64,000 nucleotides of DNA from UBA1563 sp041671545. Its GTDB lineage: Bacteria > Bacteroidota > Ignavibacteria > Ignavibacteriales > Ignavibacteriaceae. The position numbers were made by a program, and so were the translations under genes. Location: assembly GCA_041671545.1 (NCBI GenBank), contig JBAZBI010000002.1, positions 496,001 to 560,000 on the forward strand, written 5' to 3'. The notes under the pieces are model-generated. The model was not told the origin of the DNA. It ran no database searches and saw only the letters and a list, made by a program, of their open reading frames with translations. This document shows positions 24,822-33,559 of this stretch, in pieces; position 1 is the stretch's first letter; every line of letters starts with the position of its first letter.

Positions 24822-25381
24822 ACATTAATAATTTAAAAATTAGCATTAAGTATAAATTAACACCTTCAGAATTTATAGTAGAACATCTCGAATACGCAAA
24901 AACAGTTAAATCGAAGTCTTAAATTCAATTCTCGCCCCTACAAATGTTCTATCAAGAAGAAGTTATATTGTTAGTAATAATATTTTGCGCAAAATGATGG
25001 AATATTTTCCGAAAAGAAAAAACTTAATAGCATGAATTAATGAAAACAACTGGATACTTGTTTTTAATTCAATTTACTTGTCGTTGAATGTTTTTCATTC
25101 AGTCATTTAAGAATGCAATCATTCATTCGGTGATTACAAATTATTTGCTTCTGTTCGTCCAGTTTATGAATAAGCAGTTCAGAAAAATACTTAGTAAATC
25201 AAATCTCAGTGATAAAATTTATTTCCACACTTTACGCCATTCCTTCGCTTCGCAACTGGTTCAAAAGGGAGTTTCACTTTACGTAGTAAAAGAACTTTTA
25301 GGGCATGAAGATTTATCGACTACTCAAATTTACGCTCATCTACAGCAACAAAATTTAAGGGATGCAGTAAACCTTTTATAG
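24822..25381 (+). pseudogene. Decayed tyrosine recombinase
   Basis: Two fragments of one integrase survive on the plus strand. Near 24845..24922 the reading is KYKLTPSEFIVEHLEYAKTV, which looks like an N-terminal core-binding helix of Xer/phage integrases, and it ends at a stop. Near 25178..25381 comes FRKILSKSNLSDKIYFHTLR, then HSFASQLVQKGVSLYVVKEL and a final LGHEDLSTTQIYAHL with H-x-x-R, H and Tyr catalytic residues. The middle (about 80-100 residues of the catalytic domain) is missing or frameshifted. The C-terminal part is about half identical to the intact integrase at 28294..29370. Confidence 0.65.
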
Positions 25382-25575
25382 ATCAATTATAGCTAAATCT
25401 CTGTTAAACTTTCTGTGGGTTTGGACAAAAGTCCAAATTCAAACTCTATTTTCTACTTACTGCCTCTTTAAACACTTTTTTTTCTTTTCATTGATATTTT
25501 AGAAAATATTTTGTCCTTTTGTCCAAACGATTAATATGAATTATTTTCAGCCATTTTCATGGACAAACTCACCAT

Positions 25576-27897
25576 TTAATTTCGCCCTACTTTTGTCCAT
25601 TCGTCCATCTTTGGGTACTTTTTCTCTTTTTCCCTAAAAGCAATGTACCTTTCCAAGCCCGATTTCCTCTCATCAATGTCCAAATTGTAAAGGTTAGCAT
25701 AAACTTTTGTCCATTTGGAGAAAGTATTTTGTTTAATTTGTCCAAAATCTTCGTACTCTTTTTTAAACCTTTCGAACAATTCTTTCTTGTTCTGTTCCTC
25801 GTTCAAGGGTATTTCTTTTATAAATTCCTCAAACTCTACAGTTGTCCCATCAATAAATTTTTTCCTTACTAAGTTCACATGTTCATATTCCATTAAACCA
25901 TTTTGGAGATAATATCGGCAGCAGCCAATCATAAAATTATCAAAGGCATTCCATTCTGCTTCATCCCATTCCTTGAAAAACATTTTACCGAACTCATGGA
26001 TCGGTTCATATGCCGCATTATAATAATCGGAAAATTCTATTACAAACTGTCTCGCTTTTGATGAATCATCATTTCCGGTAATCGAATGATTCGTAGTAAT
26101 CAATATTTTGGGTGATCGTTCAAACGGAATTGTATATTCATTTAAGTTTTTCTTCTCAATAGTTATTCCTTCGGTAAGAATTGAAAAGAGTTTGTAAAAA
26201 TCAAATTTCTTCTGGACATCATCAAACCACATGATATTAGTATCCAGATTTACGGATTGGAACGGAAAGCTTTTGTCAAATCTGAAATTCTTACCGTCTA
26301 TCCTTAAGACATTACTTAGTTGCTTAATCGCATTTGTAACTAATCCCTTTCCCGATCTCCCGAATGCATTCTCACTAAGTTTTTCATCAATAAATATTAT
26401 TGCTTTTGTGCGTGTAGGGTCTTTATAGCTATGCAGTGAATAACCGATTGCCGAGATTAACGCATTTATCCGACTCTGATTATTCCTACATACATTTTTA
26501 ACAAACTTCTCAAAAACCGAGTTTTCATTTGTTAGACTGAAATCCCTTTTGATTAATTGTTTTTCCCAGACAAATCCATCCAACTTTTCATAATTCTTGA
26601 TTATTATTTCTGTTCTGGTTACTTCAACAAAACAATTATTAAAATAGAACGTCGCTTGGTCCTTTGTTTCTTCAATGATATTTAGATTAACAACTTTCAT
26701 ACATTCAAGTGTCGACTCACTGAATAAAGTCTTAGCATTTCTTATCAAGATTTCTTTTATCTGTTTAACGGGCACATTTGCGTTGATTTTATCGATATAG
26801 TCGAAAACATAATCTTTGATTCTTCCGGGTGTTGTCTCATTTACGATATTATTGTTAACTTGAAGAAAAATATAATCCTTTCCCAAGTACGTCTTCCCGA
26901 AACCTTCTGCCTCTAAATATTCAATGAAGTGATTTCGACTAATATCTACCTTTCCGTTTTCTATTTTCCAAAAATTTAGTTTTGGAAATTCAAAGCCATA
27001 TCTCTTGGCAATTTCAAAGAACGTTCCCAGCGTTACGTCCCCTCTATAGTCTTTTAAATTAACATCAAACTTTTTATTCAATTCAGCCTCGGTCTCTTGA
27101 GGATACCGTGGATTATCTTTCCCGATCAATAAAAAATAGGCTCTTCCTTCTTCACCCAAAGAAGCAAGAGCAAAGCTCAGTCTATAGTAATCTTCATAAT
27201 TATCAATTTTACCTTTAAGAAATTCTGCAGCTTCTCGAACATATCTCCCATCCATTGGTACAGATCGGTTTTGAATCTTCGTTTTTGCTTCTGTTTTAAC
27301 TTCTCCTTTCTCATTTTTCAAAACACAAAACTCGGTAAGAGTCTCTATTAATTTCCCAACTCTAACTTCTTGAGGTTTTGTGGAAGGTAAGCCTTCCTGC
27401 AGATTTTTAAATTTATATCTGTAACCGCTCTCGTGAAGCGAGGATGGTAGAACCGTGTAACACCTTCTCCAACGCAACTCTATATGATCACATAATCCTT
27501 CTTCTTTTAGTTTGAAAGTATAAACTGATTTTTCACCTCCCAAAAATCCATTGAGGTATATATCGTCATCACAATAAAACCAAATATGATACCCTTTATG
27601 ACTTCCGCTTTTTACAATCCACTGATAATTAATCGGTAATCCAAGACTTCTCACGAATTGCTCAATAATTTCAACATTTGTGACTTTATCAAAATCCAGA
27701 CACCTTAATTTTTTTATTCCTGAAATAGCTCCTATTCCATTAGTATCAGAATTCCAATTTGCTTTTTCAATATCTTCAATTGTCATTTCTTCATTTTGCC
27801 ATCTTTGCCAACTCACCTTCGATGTCTTATTTACGAGAGGTATTACGTTGAACTCAAATACTTCAAAAAAGTCTTTAGCGCTGTTTCTAAAATCCAT
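25576..27897 (-). CDS. Primase-polymerase plus SF3-like helicase, replication protein of mobile element
   Basis: A 773-residue two-part protein. The N-terminal primase-polymerase-like domain (about 1-190) has KKLRCLDFDKV, SGSHKGYHIWFYCDDD and IELRWRRCYTVLPSS, matching the three archaeo-eukaryotic primase motifs. A linker region follows. The C-terminal half has an SF3-type helicase with Walker A ENAFGRSGKGLV (about 505-520), Walker B DTNIMWFDDVQ and sensor PKILITTNHS. Such proteins replicate plasmids, phages and satellites. ATG 27897 has GGAG 6 bases upstream; the longer start at 27915 is rejected. Sequence is otherwise unlike neighbours (A+T-rich). Confidence 0.85.
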   Translation of the reverse strand: MDFRNSAKDFFEVFEFNVIPLVNKTSKVSWQRWQNEEMTIEDIEKANWNSDTNGIGAISGIKKLRCLDFDKVTNVEIIEQFVRSLGLPINYQWIVKSGSHKGYHIWFYCDDDIYLNGFLGGEKSVYTFKLKEEGLCDHIELRWRRCYTVLPSSLHESGYRYKFKNLQEGLPSTKPQEVRVGKLIETLTEFCVLKNEKGEVKTEAKTKIQNRSVPMDGRYVREAAEFLKGKIDNYEDYYRLSFALASLGEEGRAYFLLIGKDNPRYPQETEAELNKKFDVNLKDYRGDVTLGTFFEIAKRYGFEFPKLNFWKIENGKVDISRNHFIEYLEAEGFGKTYLGKDYIFLQVNNNIVNETTPGRIKDYVFDYIDKINANVPVKQIKEILIRNAKTLFSESTLECMKVVNLNIIEETKDQATFYFNNCFVEVTRTEIIIKNYEKLDGFVWEKQLIKRDFSLTNENSVFEKFVKNVCRNNQSRINALISAIGYSLHSYKDPTRTKAIIFIDEKLSENAFGRSGKGLVTNAIKQLSNVLRIDGKNFRFDKSFPFQSVNLDTNIMWFDDVQKKFDFYKLFSILTEGITIEKKNLNEYTIPFERSPKILITTNHSITGNDDSSKARQFVIEFSDYYNAAYEPIHEFGKMFFKEWDEAEWNAFDNFMIGCCRYYLQNGLMEYEHVNLVRKKFIDGTTVEFEEFIKEIPLNEEQNKKELFERFKKEYEDFGQIKQNTFSKWTKVYANLYNLDIDERKSGLERYIAFREKEKKYPKMDEWTKVGRN

Positions 27898-28057
27898 TGT
27901 AATCTCCATAAACACTCAAAGAGAATTGATATGCTCTAACTGCTAAATTTTTGTCCATCTCAGTGGCTTCAAACCATACGAAATAGCGTAGGTTTTGCAC
28001 CTCTTTTTCGTTTGTGACATACAATTTTTGTTCTTTTGATACTAAGTCCCTACTCAT
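27887..28057 (-). CDS. Small protein of mobile element (56 aa)
   Basis: A 56-residue ORF, too short for standard cut-offs: MSRDLVSKEQKLYVTNEKEV, then EVQNLRYFVWFEATEMDKNL and a closing SLSVYGDYNGF. It is coupled on both sides. Its ATG overlaps the stop of the 80-residue gene upstream by 8 bases, and its end overlaps the start of the primase gene by 11 bases. That layout favours a real gene. No family is recognised. Confidence 0.5.
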   Translation of the reverse strand: MSRDLVSKEQKLYVTNEKEVQNLRYFVWFEATEMDKNLAVRAYQFSLSVYGDYNGF

Positions 28058-28292
28058 AAGTTAAAACCCCCTCGGAATCCATTTTCGCAGTTTTACCCGT
28101 TATGGATTTTAGTGTTTGTTTTGCAATATCCGGACGAGAAAATTCGCAACTGTAAATCCATAGGTTTGCATTCACGGCACATGTTGATAAACGGAATTTA
28201 TTTCTTCGCTTTAGTTTTTGCGAAATACTTTTCTGATCCGTCTGCACTCTATAAAACTTCCTCCCTCTTTCTTCTTGCCACAAGTAAGTCAT
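28050..28292 (-). CDS. Small protein of mobile element (80 aa)
   Basis: An 80-residue protein of unknown family: MTYLWQEERGRKFYRVQTDQ, then NKFRLSTCAVNANLWIYSCE and DIAKQTLKSITGKTAKMDSE. GGAGGGT lies 4-6 bases before ATG 28292, inside the last codons of the integrase gene. Basic and small; it may assist replication or excision. It forms one unit with the 56-residue ORF and the primase gene. Confidence 0.55.
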   Translation of the reverse strand: MTYLWQEERGRKFYRVQTDQKSISQKLKRRNKFRLSTCAVNANLWIYSCEFSRPDIAKQTLKSITGKTAKMDSEGVLTYE

Positions 28293-28293
28293 A

Positions 28294-29370
28294 TTACCCT
28301 CCAGCTTTCAAATTATCATTAACCACATTCTCAAATGCTTCACTCTTAAATAAAGTTAGTGAATTTGAGCGAGGTCCATCAAAAGTTTTTATGGCTTCTC
28401 TCAAGGAATCCATGTTCAAATGGCTATAAATTTCTGTTGTAGTTATCGAAGAATGTCCCAGCAATTCTTTAATTGCATAAAGTGAAACCCCTTTCTGCAC
28501 TAAGTTTGAGGCGAACGAATGTCTCAATGAATGAAAGTGAATTGAATTATCAATACCCGCAGCCTTGCAAGCGTTTTTAAATTTTTTAGAGATGTAATCT
28601 CCCGTCCATCGCATCCCGTTCGATTTGCTAAAAACATATCTTTTGCCGTTATCTGCCTTATTAATGGAAAGAACGATAGGGGATGTTTTCTCTGTCTTTG
28701 ATGGACTTATTCTCACAAGTACCTCATACAACTCATCGCAAATTGGAATATACCTTTGGTTCCTTCCCTTAGTAGTGAATTCATCATCACCAACCGTAAT
28801 TATTCTTGCAACCAAATCCACATTCTTCCAAGTCATATTCACTAATTCATTTAATCTCATTCCGGTATAATATGCAGTAAGGATAATAAATCGAATAACA
28901 GCAATAGTTACATGACATAGTATCTTGGGGAACTGTTCACTTGATATGTATGCTGGGCTCGCCTTCTGTCTTTTGGGAAGCTTAATTTTTAAGAAGTGAT
29001 TCTCCGAAATATATTTCCAATCAATCGCCTTATTGAAAGCTGCTTTCAAATTGCGGAAATAAACAACGTACCCCTTTTTAACGATGTGCCGTAAGTGAAT
29101 AACAAAATCTTCAATCTCTCTGAGCTGGATTGATGAGATTGATCTCTGCTCTCCGAAATACTCAACGAAATATCTCAACGCAATTTTAACAGACCTCCAA
29201 TAAGAACTTGATCTGTTTTCTTTGATATGGTGACTACATTCATTGGCAAAAACCCTTAGCGTCACTATTCCTTTTTGCTCAACTTGTGGCATCATTGAAT
29301 AAAGTATCTTAAACTTTTCCATCTCCTTAAGGGAGATTTTGCTTAATATGTTTTGAATTCCATCTATCAT
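28294..29370 (-). CDS. Tyrosine recombinase / integrase
   Basis: A 358-residue phage-type integrase. The N-terminal core-binding domain is about 55-150. The catalytic domain is about 175-335 with all residues visible: Arg in YYTGMRLNELVNM, H-x-x-R in HSLRHSFASNL, His in LLGHSSITTTE and the nucleophile Tyr in TEIYSHL. It inserts and excises the element, with tRNA-Thr at 36622..36694 the likely site. The distance of about 7 kb from integrase to the tRNA is unusual; integrases mostly border att. It overlaps nothing and leads into the small gene at 28050..28292. Confidence 0.92.
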   Translation of the reverse strand: MIDGIQNILSKISLKEMEKFKILYSMMPQVEQKGIVTLRVFANECSHHIKENRSSSYWRSVKIALRYFVEYFGEQRSISSIQLREIEDFVIHLRHIVKKGYVVYFRNLKAAFNKAIDWKYISENHFLKIKLPKRQKASPAYISSEQFPKILCHVTIAVIRFIILTAYYTGMRLNELVNMTWKNVDLVARIITVGDDEFTTKGRNQRYIPICDELYEVLVRISPSKTEKTSPIVLSINKADNGKRYVFSKSNGMRWTGDYISKKFKNACKAAGIDNSIHFHSLRHSFASNLVQKGVSLYAIKELLGHSSITTTEIYSHLNMDSLREAIKTFDGPRSNSLTLFKSEAFENVVNDNLKAGG

Positions 29371-29446
29371 TCTATAAACTCTATTATTCCAGATAAATCT
29401 TTAAATGTTTACGAATTAATTTTGCTTTTATATTTGAACGGTTGGT

Positions 29447-29776
29447 TTATTCGAAATGGTTATCTGCTTCGTCGTCTTCCTCTTCATTTTCACTTTTGGG
29501 AATCTCAACTGACGAGCCATCGGATTTTGCTACCCCTCTAGGGGGGACTTTAGACTTGCAGAATATCCACTCATCCAATTCTGATTTGGAAAAGAATAAC
29601 ATCTTTCCGGAAGGTTTATAGAAGCTTATTAGTTTTTTGTGGGTTAGTTTGTAAAGGTAGCTTGGTCGAAAACCAAGATATGCCGCCGCCTCTTTGAAGC
29701 ACAGAGGTTTGTCGTCATTTTTCTTTAATATGTTCTCAAGCTTGTTAAGCTTTTCGAGCAATAGTTCTTCTTTCAT
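29447..29776 (-). CDS. Helix-turn-helix / excisionase-like protein
   Basis: A 109-residue protein with a MerR/Xis-type helix-turn-helix: KPLCFKEAAAYLGFRPSYLY (about 22-41) and KLISFYKPSGKMLFFSKSEL (about 45-64). The C-terminal 30 residues are acidic and rich in E/D. Such proteins direct excision or regulate mobile elements. ATG 29776 with TTGAGAC upstream is preferred to TTG 29788. It is 77 bases upstream of the integrase and on its strand, the usual xis-int order. Confidence 0.8.
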   Translation of the reverse strand: MKEELLLEKLNKLENILKKNDDKPLCFKEAAAYLGFRPSYLYKLTHKKLISFYKPSGKMLFFSKSELDEWIFCKSKVPPRGVAKSDGSSVEIPKSENEEEDDEADNHFE

Positions 29777-29869
29777 TATTTGTCTCAAATTATTTTAAAA
29801 AAATCTGACACCAAATAACAAAACAAAAGAACGTATTGGAAGGAACGTTGTTTCCTTTTAAAGGGAAGT

Positions 29870-30745
29870 CTACTTCCTTTTTTTCGGAAGTTTATTTCCT
29901 CCTTTTAAGTCTTCAAGGTAGCGTTTGCCGTAGGATTCATATTTCAGAGGATCTTCATCAAATTCTGTCAAGGTTAGTTCATAAGCAACATCACGTCTAA
30001 ATCCCTCTTTTATTTTCTCTGTAGTAAATTCAAACATTTCTGGAATGTATCTTTTGTTCGATGGAATCTTTAGATTACTCCTACTCAATAGTTTTTCCCA
30101 AAACTTTATCTCATTTTTCATCATTTCAATTATTTCGTTATATGTTAGTATTCGTTTTTTTTCAACCGTGAAGTTTTCTACCTTCTGCTCATCTTTCAGT
30201 GAAAATCGAATAATATCGAATGTATTTGCGTCATCTATAAAGTCAGTATCCTTAAACTTCATTTCGATCATTTCTTTTATTGAATCGCTCACTTTCCACC
30301 CTACTCGTATTGACATTTTCATATTGACTTCAAGCAATAGCTTCATTGGCAACTCAATTTTTTTTGCTATTTCTTCTGGAAAAACATATAACAACATCTC
30401 AGACATTATTCTACAGAGAATGTAATAATTATGGGGTTCCCAATTCCGCTCATCATACACAAACTCTATGAACTGTTTAAAATGATGTTGTTCAAAAAAC
30501 TCATGATTTATTTTTTCATAATTAATATTTACGCTCTCATCAATTAAAATTTTTTTCATCATATGAATTGATTGTTCTACTTTTTCCCAAGAAAGTTTTT
30601 TCGACGATGAGGCATAGTTTTTCTCTAATTGTATTATTAAAAAGTGTAATATCTTTAACGTTTCTAATGAATGGTTATCCTTTTCATTTTCTATTTTATC
30701 AACTAGTTCTTTATTCAACTGTGAATTATACTTTCTTTTTGACAT
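29870..30745 (-). CDS. Hypothetical protein of mobile element
   Basis: A 291-residue cytosolic protein not recognised. It is rich in Lys, Glu and Ile and shows helical stretches (MSKRKYNSQLNKELVDKIEN at the start, RILTYNEIIEMMKNEIKFWE near residue 205). There is no signal peptide or membrane span. AAAGG lies 10 bases before ATG 30745; a longer GTG start at 30763 is possible. It follows the stem-loop-rich region and may be a replication or regulatory protein; no function is claimed. Confidence 0.6.
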   Translation of the reverse strand: MSKRKYNSQLNKELVDKIENEKDNHSLETLKILHFLIIQLEKNYASSSKKLSWEKVEQSIHMMKKILIDESVNINYEKINHEFFEQHHFKQFIEFVYDERNWEPHNYYILCRIMSEMLLYVFPEEIAKKIELPMKLLLEVNMKMSIRVGWKVSDSIKEMIEMKFKDTDFIDDANTFDIIRFSLKDEQKVENFTVEKKRILTYNEIIEMMKNEIKFWEKLLSRSNLKIPSNKRYIPEMFEFTTEKIKEGFRRDVAYELTLTEFDEDPLKYESYGKRYLEDLKGGNKLPKKRK

Positions 30746-32208
30746 AATTTTTAAACCTTTCACATTTTATAATTTATAGAACAATATCTGTTTTTTTATA
30801 ATATTAATTAATGATTTTATCCATGTAAAGAAATGTAATTATATAGTTGATCATTCCTACAATTCATATTTTATTTAGAGTTTTTTATTGAAACAATTTT
30901 TTAGTTGAGTTAAATCGAAAGACTTCTAATTTCAATTAACCCCGATCCATTTTGTTTTGTTCTATCCACACCGTTGGCATAACTCCGTCGTTTCCTGCTG
31001 TAAAGACAAATGATCCAGACACGATTTTTTGCTAAGCGCTAATCGTGGCCGGACCGTAAAGACAAGGCTTCACCTCGCTTCGCTCGGTTCGCCAATACAC
31101 CGGCTACACTTAGGCTAAAAAGTAATTCCTCCTTAATCCGCTAATCACGGTTTAAGCCATTACTTTTTATCGCCGGAAATCAATTGGAAGAGTTGAAAGT
31201 TTTTCTTAAGCACAAAACACTGCGGGAGGGGGCAAAAACTTAACGGTAGTACGGGAAACGGTATAATTTTTATGTTGGATAAATGCTGGAGTACAAAGAA
31301 ATTTTACCTTATTCCCTTTACATAATGCGGTATTATTTTGCGGACTTAATAGTGGTAGTTGAAGTGTCCACAAAATAAATCGACATTATGCAAACTACCT
31401 ATTTTTGCCCCTCCCTTAGCTGCAAATACAAATGATTTTTTCATGATTTTTGTCCCCAAAATCCCGCCAAACTCCGAACCCAAGTAGAATCACATAAAGG
31501 ATTCCAGTTCCTTCAAAACAGAATTGCGCTCATACTTCGCTTCTTCATTTTTCAGTCAGTAATCGCAGAATGTACCATGCACAACTTTTTCCCCCTCTTA
31601 TTCCCTACTTTGCTTTTGATGATGGTGGAAATAGTGTGCAAGGTACTGAAAACAAATGAGGCTTGTACATGGTTTTTCTTTTGCTAATCGCTGAAAAACC
31701 ACGCCAAGCCTCTGAATGTTTCGCTTTTTGTCCTCTTTCGCGGAAAGCGAAACGAGAAAAAATTCTTCCTTTATTCTGTTTTTAGCTCAAATACGGAATA
31801 AAGGCTGAGTTTTTTTTATTTTGCTTTCTCTTTTTAAAAGCATATAAGGCTCTTAAATAGCATTCAGTTCTTTTTGTTCCGAAAACGGAACAAACTCAGA
31901 AAATTTCTTCTTTTCCTCCTCTCGCTTCTTTCCTTGAACCAGAAAAACGTTGATCTCCATCTCAATGACAATAACCATTGTGAAGGCAGTGCCCGACTGA
32001 CGATAGAAAAACTTAAACAGAAATTAAATACATGAATTTTTATACCTTATCGTTTATACTCCCTCTTCCACAGTTTTATTTCTATCTCCGTAAAAAGTAC
32101 TAAGATTATAGACGGGTGTTAATAGTTGTCTGCTTAAAACTTTGAACTACTTTTCAAAAAATCTTTTGAGTGTTTTTGCCTTGTTGTATAACATTGAATT
32201 GTAAATTT
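30746..32208. other. Non-coding hub of the mobile element with repeated stem-loops
   Basis: No coding frame with start and RBS is seen over about 1.46 kb. Perfect inverted repeats occur at 31020..31047 (CACGATT), 31117..31168 (10-base arms AAAAAGTAAT/ATTACTTTTT), 31718..31753 (10-base arms GTTTCGCTTT/AAAGCGAAAC) and 31874..31893 (TTGTTCCG/CGGAACAA with a four-base loop). GTAAAGACAA occurs twice (31000..31009 and 31056..31065). The 31.0-31.2 kb part is GC-rich beside an AT-rich background and resembles the intergenic sequence of Bacteroidota conjugative or mobilisable elements. An origin of transfer or replication is possible; nothing proves it. Confidence 0.45.
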
Positions 32209-32424
32209 TCAATACCATTTTGTTTCTACGATTCTTTGAGGAGTTGTTTTGGTTCCGGCTTTTATTTCTGTGATGCGAAGTTCATGGTTCAAGTTAGGAA
32301 GGTCACGATATTTGAACATGCGACCGTCTAAAGAAATTTCATGCAGCTCCTTCAATGAAAGGCGCGTGATTGCTGCTTTCAAGTTGGTTGCAATGGTTGC
32401 CCAGTAATCTGTCTCTACACTCAT
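32209..32424 (-). CDS. Small hypothetical protein (gpW-like resemblance)
   Basis: A 71-residue protein: MSVETDYWATIATNLKAAIT, then LSLKELHEISLDGRMFKYRD and LNHELRITEIKAGTKTTPQR. The repeat-free helix followed by DGR-x-x-x-Y-x-D-L...L resembles the phage gpW head-tail joining family, but no other phage structural genes are here, so this is weak. An 8-base inverted repeat lies just before its start. Confidence 0.4.
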   Translation of the reverse strand: MSVETDYWATIATNLKAAITRLSLKELHEISLDGRMFKYRDLPNLNHELRITEIKAGTKTTPQRIVETKWY

Positions 32425-32431
32425 TTTCTTT

Positions 32432-32464
32432 TTGCTCGTTAATTGGTTGTTCTTTCACGAGCAA
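32432..32464. promoter_or_regulatory. Inverted repeat between divergent genes
   Basis: Perfect arms TTGCTCGT (32432..32439) and ACGAGCAA (32457..32464) with a 17-base spacer sit 8 bases before the 71-residue gene and 118 bases before the SIR2-like gene. The position suits an operator for one or both; no regulator is tied to it. Confidence 0.4.
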
Positions 32465-32581
32465 ACTTGAAGATTTGGTGAAGCAAAGTAAACGAGGAAA
32501 AACGAGGTTTTTCGAGGTTAGGAGATAAGTTTTATTTATTTTGGGTTAATTCAATTTCTAAAACGTAAAATTGAGGTAGAG

Positions 32582-33559
32582 ATGTTAAGGAAAAAAACAG
32601 TATTCATTTTAGGAGCAGGAGCAAGTGCACCATATAAATTCCCCACAGCAGATGGACTTAAAAAACAAATAATAAATGAATCGAGCTCCCTTCTATCATC
32701 ATTTAATGATGCTGGAAATAAAATCTTTGTACGATACTTAGACAAAAAGCCGATTTATTATGAGGATTTTATTGAAGGATATAATAAAGCAAAAACAATT
32801 TCAATAGACTTATATCTAAACATTAACCCTCACTTGGCAGATTTTGGGAAAATGGCTATAGCTGTTTGTTTGAACAAAGCTGAATTAGCATATGGGAATG
32901 AGGGCTCAAATTCGATCTTCAAAAATGTCGATATGACAGACTGGTTAGAATATTTATTTAATAACTTTATTATAAATGGGATTACAAATTTAGAGCACTT
33001 GAATGATTACGAACCGAATATAACTTTTATTACTTTTAATTATGAGCGGTCACTTGAATATTTCCTGTGGACTACTCTTTCGAATCATTTCTCACTTTTG
33101 TCTTATGAGGATAAATTTAAACTTTATAAAAAATTTAAAATATTCCATATATATGGTGATTTGGGGGACTACGACGATGTTATAAAAGGAAGGAATGGGG
33201 CAAATAAACTTGGTGGAATTGACAGTTTGTATGTTTTGAATCGGATTTCGAAAAATATTAAGACGATTTATGAGCGAAAAGAGGCTCAAGATAATTCTAA
33301 CATTAAAACAGAATTGCAAACTGCTAAAAATATATTTTTTATGGGATATGGATTCGGTAAAGAAAATAATGCTATGTTAGATTTCTTCCGCCCCAAACTT
33401 GATTTAAAACATATTTATTCAACGAATGTTGATTTCAGTACTAATGAAATAGTTCGCTTTAATGAAACAATGCCCGGAGCTTATATCCAAAGGACTGGAA
33501 TTTCTTTCGCTGAAAAAGGGACTAAGTGTTTAAATTTAATAAAGGAGTGGCTAAAGTGA
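32582..33559 (+). CDS. Stand-alone SIR2-like NADase-type protein
   Basis: A 325-residue protein whose SIR2-type nucleotide-binding fold shows VFILGAGAS (7-15), ITFNYERS (150-157, catalytic Asn153) and FHIYGDLG (188-195, catalytic His189), with NIFFMGYGFGKEN near residue 265. The order of GAG-x-S, TFNY and HxYG is that of SIR2 NADases used in anti-phage systems (as in Thoeris, DSR, pAgo partners). No partner gene is adjacent, so it would be a single-gene system or a defence relic. RBS GAGG precedes ATG. A role in defence is inferred; NAD hydrolysis is not shown. Confidence 0.78.
   Translation: MLRKKTVFILGAGASAPYKFPTADGLKKQIINESSSLLSSFNDAGNKIFVRYLDKKPIYYEDFIEGYNKAKTISIDLYLNINPHLADFGKMAIAVCLNKAELAYGNEGSNSIFKNVDMTDWLEYLFNNFIINGITNLEHLNDYEPNITFITFNYERSLEYFLWTTLSNHFSLLSYEDKFKLYKKFKIFHIYGDLGDYDDVIKGRNGANKLGGIDSLYVLNRISKNIKTIYERKEAQDNSNIKTELQTAKNIFFMGYGFGKENNAMLDFFRPKLDLKHIYSTNVDFSTNEIVRFNETMPGAYIQRTGISFAEKGTKCLNLIKEWLK

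Noticed and set aside
24722..25100. Search for a duplicate tRNA-Thr 3' end as left att site
   Set aside because: No matching stretch of the tRNA tail was seen by eye; att claim kept to the right side only.
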